Assembly (NCBI RefSeq): GCF_003129565.1
Contig: NZ_QETF01000008.1
Location: 1 to 64,000 of the forward strand
Reading direction: 5' to 3'
DNA from: Salibaculum griseiflavum
GTDB taxonomy: Bacteria > Pseudomonadota > Alphaproteobacteria > Rhodobacterales > Rhodobacteraceae
DNA: 64,000 bases
The notes under the pieces were generated by a model. It saw only the letters and a list, made by a program, of their open reading frames with translations. It was not told the origin of the DNA and did no database searches. Of this stretch, positions 54,161 through 62,661 are shown piece after piece (the first letter of the stretch is position 1; each line of letters begins with the position of its first letter). Both the position numbers and the translations under genes were made by a program.

Positions 54161-55467
54161 TGCCGAACCCGCTTTACCGTAACGACCACCCCGCCACCTA
54201 TCCCGACAGCTGGTATGTCGCCTCGTCGAAAATACCGGCCGAACGGCCGGGCCTGCGCGGCCAGCAGACGGCGGATGTCTGCATCGTGGGGGCTGGGTTC
54301 TGCGGCCTGACCGCAGCGCTGCACCTCGCCCAGGCGGGGATGTCGGTGATCGTGCTGGACGCCCACCGCGCAGGCTGGGGCGCCTCGGGGCGAAATGGCG
54401 GGCAGGTCGGCAGCGGCTTCAACAAGGACCAGCGCTGGCTGGAAGCGAAGATGGGCAAGGGTCCGGCCCGCGCCCTGTGGGACATGACCGAAGAGGCCAA
54501 GCAGATGCTGCGCGACCTGTCGGCCGCCCACGCCCCCGATGCGCTGTTCAAGCCCGGCGTGGCCCATGGCGCCTATTCCGTGGCCGAGGCCGCCGCGCTG
54601 CATGACGAGGCCGAGTTCCTGGACAAGGCCTATGGCTATACGCAGGTCGAGCCGCTCGCCGCCAAGCCGTTCCAGCGGATCGTGCGCTCGCCGCTCTACA
54701 AGGGTGGCGTAATCGACCGGGGCGCGGGCCATATTCACCCGCTGCGCTATGCCCTGGGGCTGGCGCGGGCCGCCGAAAAGGCCGGGGCGATCATCCATGA
54801 GCGCTCAGAGGTGCACCATATCGAGCCGGGCAACCCGGCCGAGGTCCGCACCGGGTCGGGCCGGGTCCATGCGAAATTCGTCCTGCTGGCCGGGAATGGC
54901 TATCTGCCCAACCTGAACCGCAAGGTCGCGGCGCGGACCATGCCGCTCAATTCCTTCATTGCGGCCACCGAACCGCTGGACGAGCGCGCCGCCGATGTGC
55001 TGGCCGAGGATATCGCCTGCGCCGACAGCAAATTCGTGGTCAATTATTTCCGCCTGTCCGAGGACAAGCGCCTGCTGTTCGGAGGGCGCGAAAACTACAC
55101 GGTCGCTTTCCCGCGCTCGATCGAGCCGGAACTGCGCACACGCATGGAAACCATGTTCCCGCAGCTCAGGGGCGTCGGCATCGACCATGTCTGGGGCGGC
55201 ACGCTGGGGATCACCCTGACCCGCCTGCCCCTGGTCACGCGCCTGCAGGACAACATGCTCAGCGCCGGCGGATTTTCCGGCCATGGCGTCGCCCATTCGG
55301 GCATGGCCGGTAAACTGATGGCCGAGGCCGTGATGGGACAGGCGGGGCGGTTCGATGTTTTCGCCAAGCTGCCCGTGCCTCCCTTCCCGGGCGGCGCGGC
55401 GTTCCGTGCGCCGCTGCTGACCCTTGCCATGACGTGGTATTCCCTGCGCGACCGGCTGGGCATCTGA
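54160..55467 (+). CDS. FAD-dependent amine oxidoreductase (PuuB-like gamma-glutamylputrescine oxidase)
   Basis: A 435-residue flavoprotein of the DAO family. FAD-binding ADVCIVGAGFCGLTAALHLA (about residues 38-57), HRAGWGASGRNGGQVGSGF (about 74-92) and the C-terminal SGHGVAHSGMAGKLMAEAV (about 372-390). The SxYVASS-type start (YPDSWYVASS) is typical of gamma-glutamylputrescine oxidoreductases. It should oxidise the amine end of a gamma-glutamylated substrate to an aldehyde. Its ATG overlaps the preceding stop (TGATG). It ends the 47.4-55.5 kb operon. Confidence 0.9.
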   Translation: MPNPLYRNDHPATYPDSWYVASSKIPAERPGLRGQQTADVCIVGAGFCGLTAALHLAQAGMSVIVLDAHRAGWGASGRNGGQVGSGFNKDQRWLEAKMGKGPARALWDMTEEAKQMLRDLSAAHAPDALFKPGVAHGAYSVAEAAALHDEAEFLDKAYGYTQVEPLAAKPFQRIVRSPLYKGGVIDRGAGHIHPLRYALGLARAAEKAGAIIHERSEVHHIEPGNPAEVRTGSGRVHAKFVLLAGNGYLPNLNRKVAARTMPLNSFIAATEPLDERAADVLAEDIACADSKFVVNYFRLSEDKRLLFGGRENYTVAFPRSIEPELRTRMETMFPQLRGVGIDHVWGGTLGITLTRLPLVTRLQDNMLSAGGFSGHGVAHSGMAGKLMAEAVMGQAGRFDVFAKLPVPPFPGGAAFRAPLLTLAMTWYSLRDRLGI

Positions 55468-55599
55468 GGCCCTGATTCAAACCTGCAACAGTTTCGATGG
55501 CGGGGCGGCATGGCCCTACCGGCGTCATGGATTCGACACACTGGCTGTGTTAGGAGGAATCGAAATAACATTTCGATTTTCCCGAAAAGAGGCCGAGCC

Positions 55600-56796
55600 A
55601 TGCCCCAGATCCCCAATGTCTACGACGCCGAACCCATCCCGGCCACCGCCATGGAAGAGGTGACGCGCCTGCTGAACACCGGCGACCTGTTCCGCTATAC
55701 CGCGCCCGAAGATGCGCCGGTCTCTCTGCTGGAGCAGGAATTCGCCGCCCTTCTGGGCACGAAATACGCGCTGGCCGTGTCGTCCTGTTCGGCGGCGCTG
55801 TTCCTGTCGCTCAAGGCGCTGGACCTGCCCCGCGATGCCAAGGTCCTGATCCCGGCCTTTACCTTCGCCGCCGTGCCCTCCTCCATCGTGCATGCGGAAT
55901 GCCAGCCGATCCTTGTGGAATGCGGCGAGAATTATCGCATCGACATGGCTGACTTCGAGGCCAAGCTGCCTCAGGCCGATGCGGTCATCATCAGCCATAT
56001 GCGCGGCCATACCAGCGACATGGACGCGATCATGGCTCTTTGCGATGCCGCCGACATCCCGGTCATCGAGGACGCGGCGCATTCGCTGGGCACCACATGG
56101 CACGGGCGCAATATCGGCACGATCGGCAAGATCGGGTGTTTCTCGTTCCAGTCCTACAAGCTGATCAATGCCGGCGAAGGCGGGATCATGGTCACGGACG
56201 ATGCCGACCTCGTGGCGCGCGCCGTGATCATGTCCGGCGCCTATGAACACAGCTGGATGAAACATGACGTGCCCGCAGAGGCGATGCAGGCCTGGCAGAA
56301 CAAGCTGCCGCTTTACAACCTGCGCCTGTCGAACCTGTCGGCCGCGATCATCCGGCCGCAGCTACCGGAACTGGCCCGCCGGGTCCGCGACGGGCGGCGC
56401 AACCATGACCACGTCGCCGATCGGCTCAACGCCAGCCCATGGCTGACCGTGCCCGAAAAGCTGGCCCCGGAACAGCGCGCCCCGGATTCCATCCAGTTCA
56501 ACCTCGTGGGCATGACCGAAGACCAGATCGGCGCCTTTGCCAAGGCCGCCGCCGCGCGTGGCGTCAAGGTTCAGATATTCGGGCGCAGCACCGACAATGC
56601 CCGCGCCTTCTGGAACTGGCAGTTCCTTGGCCGCGACTGGGACCTGCCCCAAACCCGCGCCATGTTGATGGCCGCCTGCGACGTGCGCCTGCCCGCCCGC
56701 CTGAGCGTCGATGAATGCAGCATTGTCGCGGGGGAACTCGTGGCCGCAGCCCAGGACGCGATGACCGCGCCCGGCACCGCGGTCGCCGCGGAATAG
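55600..56796 (+). CDS. DegT/DnrJ/EryC1-family PLP aminotransferase
   Basis: A 398-residue PLP enzyme. The cofactor Lys is in CFSFQSYKLINAGEGGIMV (about residue 187-190); VIEDAAHSLGTTW (about 155-167) carries the PLP-binding Asp; FAAVPSSIVHAECQPILVEC fits the sugar-aminotransferase fold. Most family members aminate nucleotide-linked keto sugars, but no sugar-nucleotide genes are near; here it sits 132 bases after an amine-catabolism operon, so another keto substrate is possible. AAGAGG precedes the ATG at 55600. Converges, one base apart, with the LysR gene. Confidence 0.88.
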   Translation: MPQIPNVYDAEPIPATAMEEVTRLLNTGDLFRYTAPEDAPVSLLEQEFAALLGTKYALAVSSCSAALFLSLKALDLPRDAKVLIPAFTFAAVPSSIVHAECQPILVECGENYRIDMADFEAKLPQADAVIISHMRGHTSDMDAIMALCDAADIPVIEDAAHSLGTTWHGRNIGTIGKIGCFSFQSYKLINAGEGGIMVTDDADLVARAVIMSGAYEHSWMKHDVPAEAMQAWQNKLPLYNLRLSNLSAAIIRPQLPELARRVRDGRRNHDHVADRLNASPWLTVPEKLAPEQRAPDSIQFNLVGMTEDQIGAFAKAAAARGVKVQIFGRSTDNARAFWNWQFLGRDWDLPQTRAMLMAACDVRLPARLSVDECSIVAGELVAAAQDAMTAPGTAVAAE

Positions 56797-56797
56797 C

Positions 56798-57763
56798 CTA
56801 GCCGAGCACGCGCAGCTGCCCTGCCAGCCAGGGCAGTTTCTGCGTCGCTGGGTCCACGATCATCTCGGACAGCAGCCCGCGCAGGCGGGCGGCCATGTCA
56901 CCGGGCATGTCGCCAAGCACATCGCGTCGCGCCACCAGCGAAATCCGGCGGCTCAGCGGCTCGAAGGGCAACGGGTGCAGGTCTACCTCGTCGCGGAACC
57001 GCGCGGCGTGGGACCACCCCAAGGGTGTCAGGATCGACCACCCCGCCCCGGCCGCCACCATCGCCAACACCGCGTGGTAACTGTCCAATTCAAACCGGTG
57101 GTTGAGCGTCAGGTTCTGCCGCACGAGATGACTGGCGATCATCTGCCCCATATGGTGGCGGGTCGTGTACTGGACCATAGGCATCCGTCGCAATTGCCGG
57201 AGCATGTCCCCCTGCCCCAGCGCGCCCTTGGGCGCTGCGACCACGAAGGGTTCCTCGAAGAGCGGATGCACCTCCATCCACTCGGCGCCGGACCCGATAT
57301 CGCTGGCGACGACAACGTCCAGGGCGCGGGCCTGAAGCAGCTCGAACAACCTGTGCGAGGCACCGGTTTCCAACAGGAATTGGCAATTCTTCAGCTCTTC
57401 GCCCATGTCCGACAGCAGGCGCGGCGTCACGTCGGCGTCGAAATCCTCGATCATGCCCAACCGCAGCCGCGTCAGGCGCGACAGGTCGGCCATGGCCAGC
57501 TCGGCGCGGGCCTGCTCGGCCTCGCTGAGGATGGCATTGGCGCGGCGCAGGAACATTTCGCCGGCCGGGGTCGGGATCACGGGCCGCGCGTTACGGTTCA
57601 GCAACGTCGTGCCGATCGCCGCCTCGAGGTTCGTCAATTGCTGCGAAACGGTCGCCGCCGAGGAGTTCAGGCGCTTTGCGGCAGCAGAGATCGACTGCTC
57701 CTCCGCCGTGGCCACGAAGACCTCGACGCCCCAAAGCGTGATCTTGCCGGATGCTGCCGCCAT
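56798..57763 (-). CDS. LysR-family transcriptional regulator
   Basis: A 321-residue regulator with the N-terminal winged helix (EVFVATAEEQSISAAAKRLN, then SSAATVSQQLTNLEAAIG as recognition helix) followed by an effector domain. It diverges from the class-III aminotransferase gene with 100 bases between them, so it is a likely activator or repressor of that gene. The ATG at 57763 has AGGGGCAGG upstream. The effector is unknown, possibly an amine or amino acid intermediate. Confidence 0.9.
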   Translation of the reverse strand: MAAASGKITLWGVEVFVATAEEQSISAAAKRLNSSAATVSQQLTNLEAAIGTTLLNRNARPVIPTPAGEMFLRRANAILSEAEQARAELAMADLSRLTRLRLGMIEDFDADVTPRLLSDMGEELKNCQFLLETGASHRLFELLQARALDVVVASDIGSGAEWMEVHPLFEEPFVVAAPKGALGQGDMLRQLRRMPMVQYTTRHHMGQMIASHLVRQNLTLNHRFELDSYHAVLAMVAAGAGWSILTPLGWSHAARFRDEVDLHPLPFEPLSRRISLVARRDVLGDMPGDMAARLRGLLSEMIVDPATQKLPWLAGQLRVLG

Positions 57764-57863
57764 ACCTGCCCCTTTCCCCTGCAGATTAGCCCCGCCACAA
57801 CGGCAATTGAAAGCCCCGTCAAGCGCGCCTAATCTCGCGTCAATGATCCAATGGAGGTGGCCC

Positions 57864-59231
57864 ATGCCCGACGACAACATCAATTCCTGGGAAGGCCGCG
57901 CCGATGCCCGGTCCTTCTATGGGTTCACCGACCTGCCGACGATCCACGAGCGCGGCGCAGTGATCGTCACACATGGCGAAGGACCCTATATCATCGATGT
58001 GCATGGCAACCGCTATCTCGATGCCAATTCCGGCCTGTGGAACATGGTGGCAGGGTTCGATCACCCCGGCCTGACCGAGGCCGCAAAGGCCCAATATGAC
58101 CGCTTTCCCGGCTATCATGCTTTCTTCGGGCGGATGTCCGACCAGACGGTGATGCTGTCGGAAAAGCTGGTCGAGGTGTCCCCCTTCGCCGAGGGCAAGG
58201 TGTTCTACACCAATTCCGGGTCCGAGGCGAATGACACCATGGTCAAGATGCTGTGGTTCCTCTGGGCCGCCGAAGGCCAGCCGCAGCGCCGCAAGATCCT
58301 GACCCGCAAGAACGCTTATCACGGAGTCACGGCGGTGTCGGCCTCGATGACCGGCAAGCCCTACAATTCGGTCTTCGGGCTGCCGCTGGACGGGTTCCTG
58401 CACCTGACCTGCCCGCATTACTGGCGCGAGGGGCGCGATGGCGAGACCGAGGCGGAGTTCACCGCCCGGTTGGGCCGCGAACTGGAGGAGGTGATCGCCC
58501 GTGAGGGGGCCGAAACCATTGCGGGCTTCTTTGCCGAACCCGTCATGGGCGCCGGGGGGGTGATTCCGCCGTCAGAGGGCTATTTCCAGACGATTGCGCC
58601 GATCTTGAAGAAACATGGGATTCCGCTGATTTCGGACGAGGTCATCACCGGCTTTGGCCGCACCGGCGAAACATGGGGCTGTGAAACTTATGATTTCATG
58701 CCTGACGCGATCATTTCCTCCAAGAACCTGACCGCCGGGTTCTTTCCGATGGGGGCCGTGATTCTGGGGCCAGAGCTGTCGGATCGCCTGCAAGCGGCTT
58801 CGGAAGCGATCGAGGAGTTCCCGCATGGGTTCACCGCTTCGGGGCACCCGGTGGGCTGTGCCATCGCGCTCAAGGCCATCGACGTGATCATGAACGAGGG
58901 GCTGGCCGAGAATGTCCGCGCTCTCACCCCGAAATTCGAGGCCGAGCTGGCGCGGCTTGCCGAGCATCCGCATATCGGGGAATGGCGGGGCAAAGGCCTG
59001 ATGGGCGCCCTGGAGGCGGTGGCCGACAAACCGACCAAAACACCCTTCGACGGGTCGCTGTCGGTCTCGGAACGCATCGCCAATGCCTGCACCGACCAAG
59101 GGTTGATCTGCCGCCCCTTGGGGCAATCCATCGTTCTGTGCCCGCCCTTCATCATGACCGAGGCCCAGATGGACGAAATGTTCGGCAAGCTGGAGGCGGC
59201 GCTGGACAAGGTTTTCGCCGAGGTCACTTAA
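57864..59231 (+). CDS. Class-III (omega-type) aminotransferase
   Basis: A 455-residue PLP enzyme. Features in order: HGEGPYIIDVHGNRYLDANS (about residues 37-56), VFYTNSGSEANDTMVK (about 114-129), AYHGVTAVSASMTGKPY (about 153-169), LISDEVITGFGRTG (about 257-270), and the PLP Lys in ISSKNLTAGFFPMGAV (about 288-303). Relatives transaminate putrescine, taurine, beta-alanine or related omega-amino compounds to pyruvate. Divergent from a LysR gene and near the gamma-glutamylation operon, so it may handle the aldehyde/amine or amino-acid product. GGAGGTGG precedes the ATG. Confidence 0.92.
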   Translation: MPDDNINSWEGRADARSFYGFTDLPTIHERGAVIVTHGEGPYIIDVHGNRYLDANSGLWNMVAGFDHPGLTEAAKAQYDRFPGYHAFFGRMSDQTVMLSEKLVEVSPFAEGKVFYTNSGSEANDTMVKMLWFLWAAEGQPQRRKILTRKNAYHGVTAVSASMTGKPYNSVFGLPLDGFLHLTCPHYWREGRDGETEAEFTARLGRELEEVIAREGAETIAGFFAEPVMGAGGVIPPSEGYFQTIAPILKKHGIPLISDEVITGFGRTGETWGCETYDFMPDAIISSKNLTAGFFPMGAVILGPELSDRLQAASEAIEEFPHGFTASGHPVGCAIALKAIDVIMNEGLAENVRALTPKFEAELARLAEHPHIGEWRGKGLMGALEAVADKPTKTPFDGSLSVSERIANACTDQGLICRPLGQSIVLCPPFIMTEAQMDEMFGKLEAALDKVFAEVT

Positions 59232-59392
59232 GGCGGCGCGCTCCGCAGGCAGGTCGGAACGTGGAGAACGAGGTCGCCGTCGCCGCACGGGTCGCGCGGA
59301 AGTGCGTCACCCCGGCTTGCGCCTGATGCGCACCCGCGCCCATTGCGTGATCGTCTGCGATTCCGGACCGATCAATCTGATGGGGCTTCGTT

Positions 59393-59956
59393 CTACTTGC
59401 CCATCTTCGACAGCTTGTCCTGAAGCTTGGCCAGCTCGGCCTTGATCTCGTCAAGGTCTTCATCGTCATCGGCCTTGCCGGATGAAGGTTCGGGCGCGGC
59501 CCCCGGCCCGGTGGAGCCCATCACGCCGCCGGTCATGGCCTTCAGGAAGGCCTGCTGCTGTGCCTGCATGGCCTCGAAACCCGGCATTTGCGACAGCGCG
59601 CCCATTGGCCCCATGTTCTCCATCATCTTGGATTGGCTTTCGCGCAACATCTCGAAGGATTGGGCGAGGAATTGCGGGACCACAGACATGGATTGGCTCG
59701 TATAAGACCGAACCAGATCCGTCAGCACATCGACCGGCAGAACGCTTTCCCCGCGGCTTTCGTGTTCGGCGATGATCTGCAGCAGGTACTGGCGCGTCAG
59801 GTCGTCCCCGGATTTCAGATCCACGATCTGCACATCGCGCCCATCCCTGATGAACGAGGCGATGTCTTCCAGCGTCACGTAGTCGCTGGTCTCCGTGTTA
59901 TACAGGCGACGACTTGCATAGCGCTTGATCAGCAACGGCTGGGATTTGTCTGCCAA
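59393..59956 (-). CDS. phaR: Polyhydroxyalkanoate synthesis repressor PhaR
   Basis: A 187-residue regulator. N-terminal DNA-binding domain of the PHB_acc_N type: LLIKRYASRRLYNTETSDYV then TLEDIASFIRDGRDVQIVD (about residues 8-48), followed by a PHB_acc domain (RQYLLQIIAEHE, about 54-65). The C-terminus is Met/Gln-rich and ends in a Glu/Asp-Lys coil (EIKAELAKLQDKLSKMGK). PhaR represses phasin and its own gene, and is released when polymer granules form. In Paracoccus it binds CTGC-N3/4-GCAG; sites are visible upstream of this gene and of the phasin gene. Confidence 0.94.
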   Translation of the reverse strand: MADKSQPLLIKRYASRRLYNTETSDYVTLEDIASFIRDGRDVQIVDLKSGDDLTRQYLLQIIAEHESRGESVLPVDVLTDLVRSYTSQSMSVVPQFLAQSFEMLRESQSKMMENMGPMGALSQMPGFEAMQAQQQAFLKAMTGGVMGSTGPGAAPEPSSGKADDDEDLDEIKAELAKLQDKLSKMGK

Positions 59957-59979
59957 GGTTTCCCCTCCTCAGGCCCTTT

Positions 59980-59990
59980 TTGCGGTGCAG
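59980..59990. promoter_or_regulatory. PhaR-type box upstream of phaR
   Basis: TTGCGGTGCAG (59980-59990) differs by one base from the CTGC-N3-GCAG consensus of PhaR. It lies 24 bases before the phaR start, placed for self-repression. Confidence 0.6.
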
Positions 59991-60010
59991 AGAAGCGTGG
60001 ATGCCTTTGC

Positions 60011-60048
60011 AGAAAAAAGCAAGGGCGAGCTGCATGTGCAACTCGCCC
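60011..60048 (-). terminator. Intrinsic terminator after the phasin gene
   Basis: On the minus strand GGGCGAG (60048-60042) pairs with CTCGCCC (60029-60023), with TGCA/TGCA in the loop able to pair too, followed by TTGCTTTTTT (to 60011). It lies about 55 bases after the phasin stop and before phaR, so the two genes have separate transcripts. Confidence 0.85.
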
Positions 60049-60101
60049 CGCGTGACGTCGGCCCTCAGGGAGGAGGAGGAGGGCCGGGCGTTTCTTATGA
60101 C

Positions 60102-60545
60102 TTACTTCGCGGCCTTCTTGGCAGCGGCGGTCACCTCGGCGGTGGCCTTCTTGGCGGCGGCGCTCATGTCTTCGGACATGTCCTTGCCGGCGGCCATCAT
60201 CAGTTCCAGGGTCTCGGTCTGGACCTTCTTGGCGATCTCGGCATAGGCGGCCATGTGCTCGGAGGCAGCTTCGGCAGAGGCCGAGGCGAAGTCGGTCATG
60301 GCTTTGGCATAGTCGGCCGGTTCGCTCTTGGCCTTGGTCATGTCGTTCATCTTGGCCAGGGTGTCCTGGGCCCACTTGGCGCTCAGGTCGGTGGACTTCT
60401 GCGCGGCGTCGATGGACACAGCCGACAGCTTCTCGGCCAGGGTGGTCTGGGTCTTGAAGGCATCTTCCATGGCCTTGGTGTCAACCGGGAAGGCACCCAT
60501 CATGTCTTTCATGACAGCGGTGAAGTCTTGGGTCTTGGTAGCCAT
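60102..60545 (-). CDS. Phasin, PHA granule-coating protein
   Basis: A 147-residue helical, amphipathic protein of the phasin_2 family: VDTKAMEDAFKTQTTLAEKL, then KAKSEPADYAKAMTDFASAS and an Ala/Lys-rich end (KKATAEVTAAAKKAAK). No signal peptide or membrane helix. Phasins coat polyhydroxybutyrate granules and limit their size and fusion. ATG at 60545 is preceded by AAAGGACC; the longer in-frame start at 60599 lies outside. Upstream are PhaR boxes, so it should be derepressed when PHA accumulates. Confidence 0.88.
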   Translation of the reverse strand: MATKTQDFTAVMKDMMGAFPVDTKAMEDAFKTQTTLAEKLSAVSIDAAQKSTDLSAKWAQDTLAKMNDMTKAKSEPADYAKAMTDFASASAEAASEHMAAYAEIAKKVQTETLELMMAAGKDMSEDMSAAAKKATAEVTAAAKKAAK

Positions 60546-60587
60546 TGGTATGGTCCTTTTGGTCTGGTTCGCGGGACGATCCCGTTT

Positions 60588-60649
60588 CTGCAACTGCAAG
60601 AAATCTAGATGCTGCGCTGCAGCAAATCAAGGTTTTTTCTGCATTGCAG
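60588..60649. promoter_or_regulatory. PhaR operator cluster upstream of the phasin gene
   Basis: Two exact matches to CTGC-N3-GCAG: CTGCGCTGCAG (60612-60622) and CTGCATTGCAG (60639-60649). A degenerate third, CTGCAACTGCAA, lies at 60588-60599. Spacing between the centres of the exact sites is 27 bases. They overlap the region expected to hold the phasin promoter (start at 60545), placed to block RNA polymerase. Confidence 0.8.
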
Positions 60650-60724
60650 CAAAAAATTCACGAAATCTGACATAACGATTGGAAAACAATAACTTGGACT
60701 GAAATATCCCGCGAAAAAAGGACG

Positions 60725-62542
60725 TCATGACGTTATTTTCGGCTTGTCGGCGACGACGTAAGTGCCCGGCGCAGGCGCAATCGGCGGGTGAGTCTTCGAT
60801 CCCGGTTCGCGCGCCTCGACCTTCTTGCCGGACCGCTTTCGCAGCCACTTTTCCCAATGGGGCCACCAGCTGCCGCCGTGCTGTTCCGCACGCGCCTGCC
60901 AATCCTCGGGCGACAGGGAAAGATCGTCGTTGGTCCAATAGCCATACTTGTTCTTGACCGGCGGATTGACGATGCCCGCGATGTGGCCGGACCCGGCCAG
61001 GATGAAGGTCTTGTCCTTCGAGCCCATCTTCTGAATGCCACGGTAAGAGCTTTTCCAGGCGGCAATATGATCGGTTTCGCAGGCGATGGCGCAAAGCGGC
61101 ACCTGCACATTTTCAATCTTCGCCGTGTGGCCGGCCACCTCGAACCCGCCGCTGGCGAACTCGTCTCGCTGGCACAGGCCACGCAGGTATTCCACCGCCA
61201 TCTTCGCAGGCAGGTTCGTGCCGTCGCCATTCCAGTAGAGCAGGTCGAAGGCCGGGGGGCTTTCCCCGAGCATGTAGGACCGGATGGCCGGTTGATAGAT
61301 CAGGTCATTGGACCGCAGGAAGGAAAAGGTCCGCGCCATGTAGAAACTGTCGAGATAACCGTTTTCCGTCACTTCGGCCTCGATCCCGTCCACGAAATCG
61401 TTGTCGAGGAAGACGCCCACCTCGCCCTGGTCCGAGAAATCGGTCAGCGTGGTAAAGAAGGTGGCGGAATTGACATAGTCCAGCCCGCGATCCTTGAGAA
61501 TGGAAAGCGTCAGCGAGAGCGTGGTCCCGGCGATGCAATAGCCGATGGCGTTGACCTTCTTGACGCCGCAAATCTCTCGCACGGTTTCCAGCGCGGTGAT
61601 GTAGCCATCCTCGATATAATCGGCCATGCCGACATCTCGATAGGTGGCATCCGGGTTCACCCAGCTGACCACGAACAACGTGTAGCCCTGGTCCACGATC
61701 CATTTGATCAGCGAATTCTGCGACTTCAGGTCGAGGATGTAGAACTTGTTGATCCACGGCGGAAAGATAATCAGCGGTGTGCCGTGCACCTTCTCGGTGC
61801 TGGGCGCATACTGGATCAGTTCAAACAGATGATTGCGAAACACCACCTCGCCAGGGGTCGTGCCAAGGTTTTCGCCAACCTTGAACGCCTCTTTGTCCGC
61901 AAGGTTGACGATGAGTTCGCCCTCATTGGCCTCCAGGTCGTGCACCAGGTTTTCCAGCCCCTTGACCAGGCTTTCACCTTCCGTCTCGACCGCGCGCTCC
62001 AGCGCATCGGGATTGGTGGCCAGGAAATTCGTGGGCGACATCAGATCAATGATCTGCTGGCTGAAATAACGCAGGCGGTTCTGTTCACGCTCATCCAGCC
62101 CCTCGATCGACTCGACCGCCTGCGCCACCGCATCGGCATTCAACATGTATTGCTGCTTTACGAAATTGAAGTAGGGGTGCGAATCCCAGAGCGGATTCTT
62201 GAATCGCCGGTCGCTAGGGGTGTGGTCCTCGGGTGCCTTTATCTGGCCACTGGCGAGCGCCTGTTGCGCCTCGACATAGTGCTGGAGGGTCTTGCCCCAA
62301 TACCCCACCTGCTGCTCGATCAGCTTGGCTGGGTTCTGCATCATCTCGGCCCAATAGGCCGTTGCCGCCTTGGCATAAAGCTCGTGACCGGGGCCTTGCA
62401 GGTCGTCGCGGACCTGCCGTTTATGGGCAAGGGCATTCACAAGGCGCTGGGTCAACTCCTCGATCCGGGCCATGTTTTCTTCCAGATTTGGAAGGGCCTC
62501 GCCCGCTGCCGTGTCGCTGTTTTCTGAATTCGACATTGCCAT
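60725..62542 (-). CDS. phaC: Class I polyhydroxyalkanoate synthase
   Basis: A 605-residue enzyme that polymerises 3-hydroxyacyl-CoA to PHA at the granule surface. The lipase-like box holding the active Cys is AIGYCIAGTTLSLTLSIL (about residues 322-339); FFTTLTDFSDQGEVGVFLD (about 355-373) follows, then the catalytic His in ILAGSGHIAGIVNPP (about 510-524). Conserved WxxW-type end (WPHWEKWL). Size and single-gene form with no PhaE or PhaR subunit beside it define class I. The ATG at 62542 has GAGG six bases upstream; a second ATG is two codons further. It diverges from the phaZ gene. Confidence 0.95.
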   Translation of the reverse strand: MAMSNSENSDTAAGEALPNLEENMARIEELTQRLVNALAHKRQVRDDLQGPGHELYAKAATAYWAEMMQNPAKLIEQQVGYWGKTLQHYVEAQQALASGQIKAPEDHTPSDRRFKNPLWDSHPYFNFVKQQYMLNADAVAQAVESIEGLDEREQNRLRYFSQQIIDLMSPTNFLATNPDALERAVETEGESLVKGLENLVHDLEANEGELIVNLADKEAFKVGENLGTTPGEVVFRNHLFELIQYAPSTEKVHGTPLIIFPPWINKFYILDLKSQNSLIKWIVDQGYTLFVVSWVNPDATYRDVGMADYIEDGYITALETVREICGVKKVNAIGYCIAGTTLSLTLSILKDRGLDYVNSATFFTTLTDFSDQGEVGVFLDNDFVDGIEAEVTENGYLDSFYMARTFSFLRSNDLIYQPAIRSYMLGESPPAFDLLYWNGDGTNLPAKMAVEYLRGLCQRDEFASGGFEVAGHTAKIENVQVPLCAIACETDHIAAWKSSYRGIQKMGSKDKTFILAGSGHIAGIVNPPVKNKYGYWTNDDLSLSPEDWQARAEQHGGSWWPHWEKWLRKRSGKKVEAREPGSKTHPPIAPAPGTYVVADKPKITS

Positions 62543-62562
62543 GCGCCCCCTCGACGCGTATT

Positions 62563-62574
62563 TTGCACGTGCAG
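62563..62574. promoter_or_regulatory. PhaR-type box between phaC and phaZ
   Basis: TTGCACGTGCAG (62563-62574) matches the CTGC-N4-GCAG form of the PhaR site with one mismatch. It lies 21 bases before the phaC start in the divergent phaC-phaZ gap and could affect both. Confidence 0.5.
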
Positions 62575-62661
62575 CATCTGCCCCCTGGCTCCCCAAGGGT
62601 CAATGCGACCTATAGCACAATCGCAAGAAAATGCATCTTGCGCGTGACGCCGGAGACGCCC

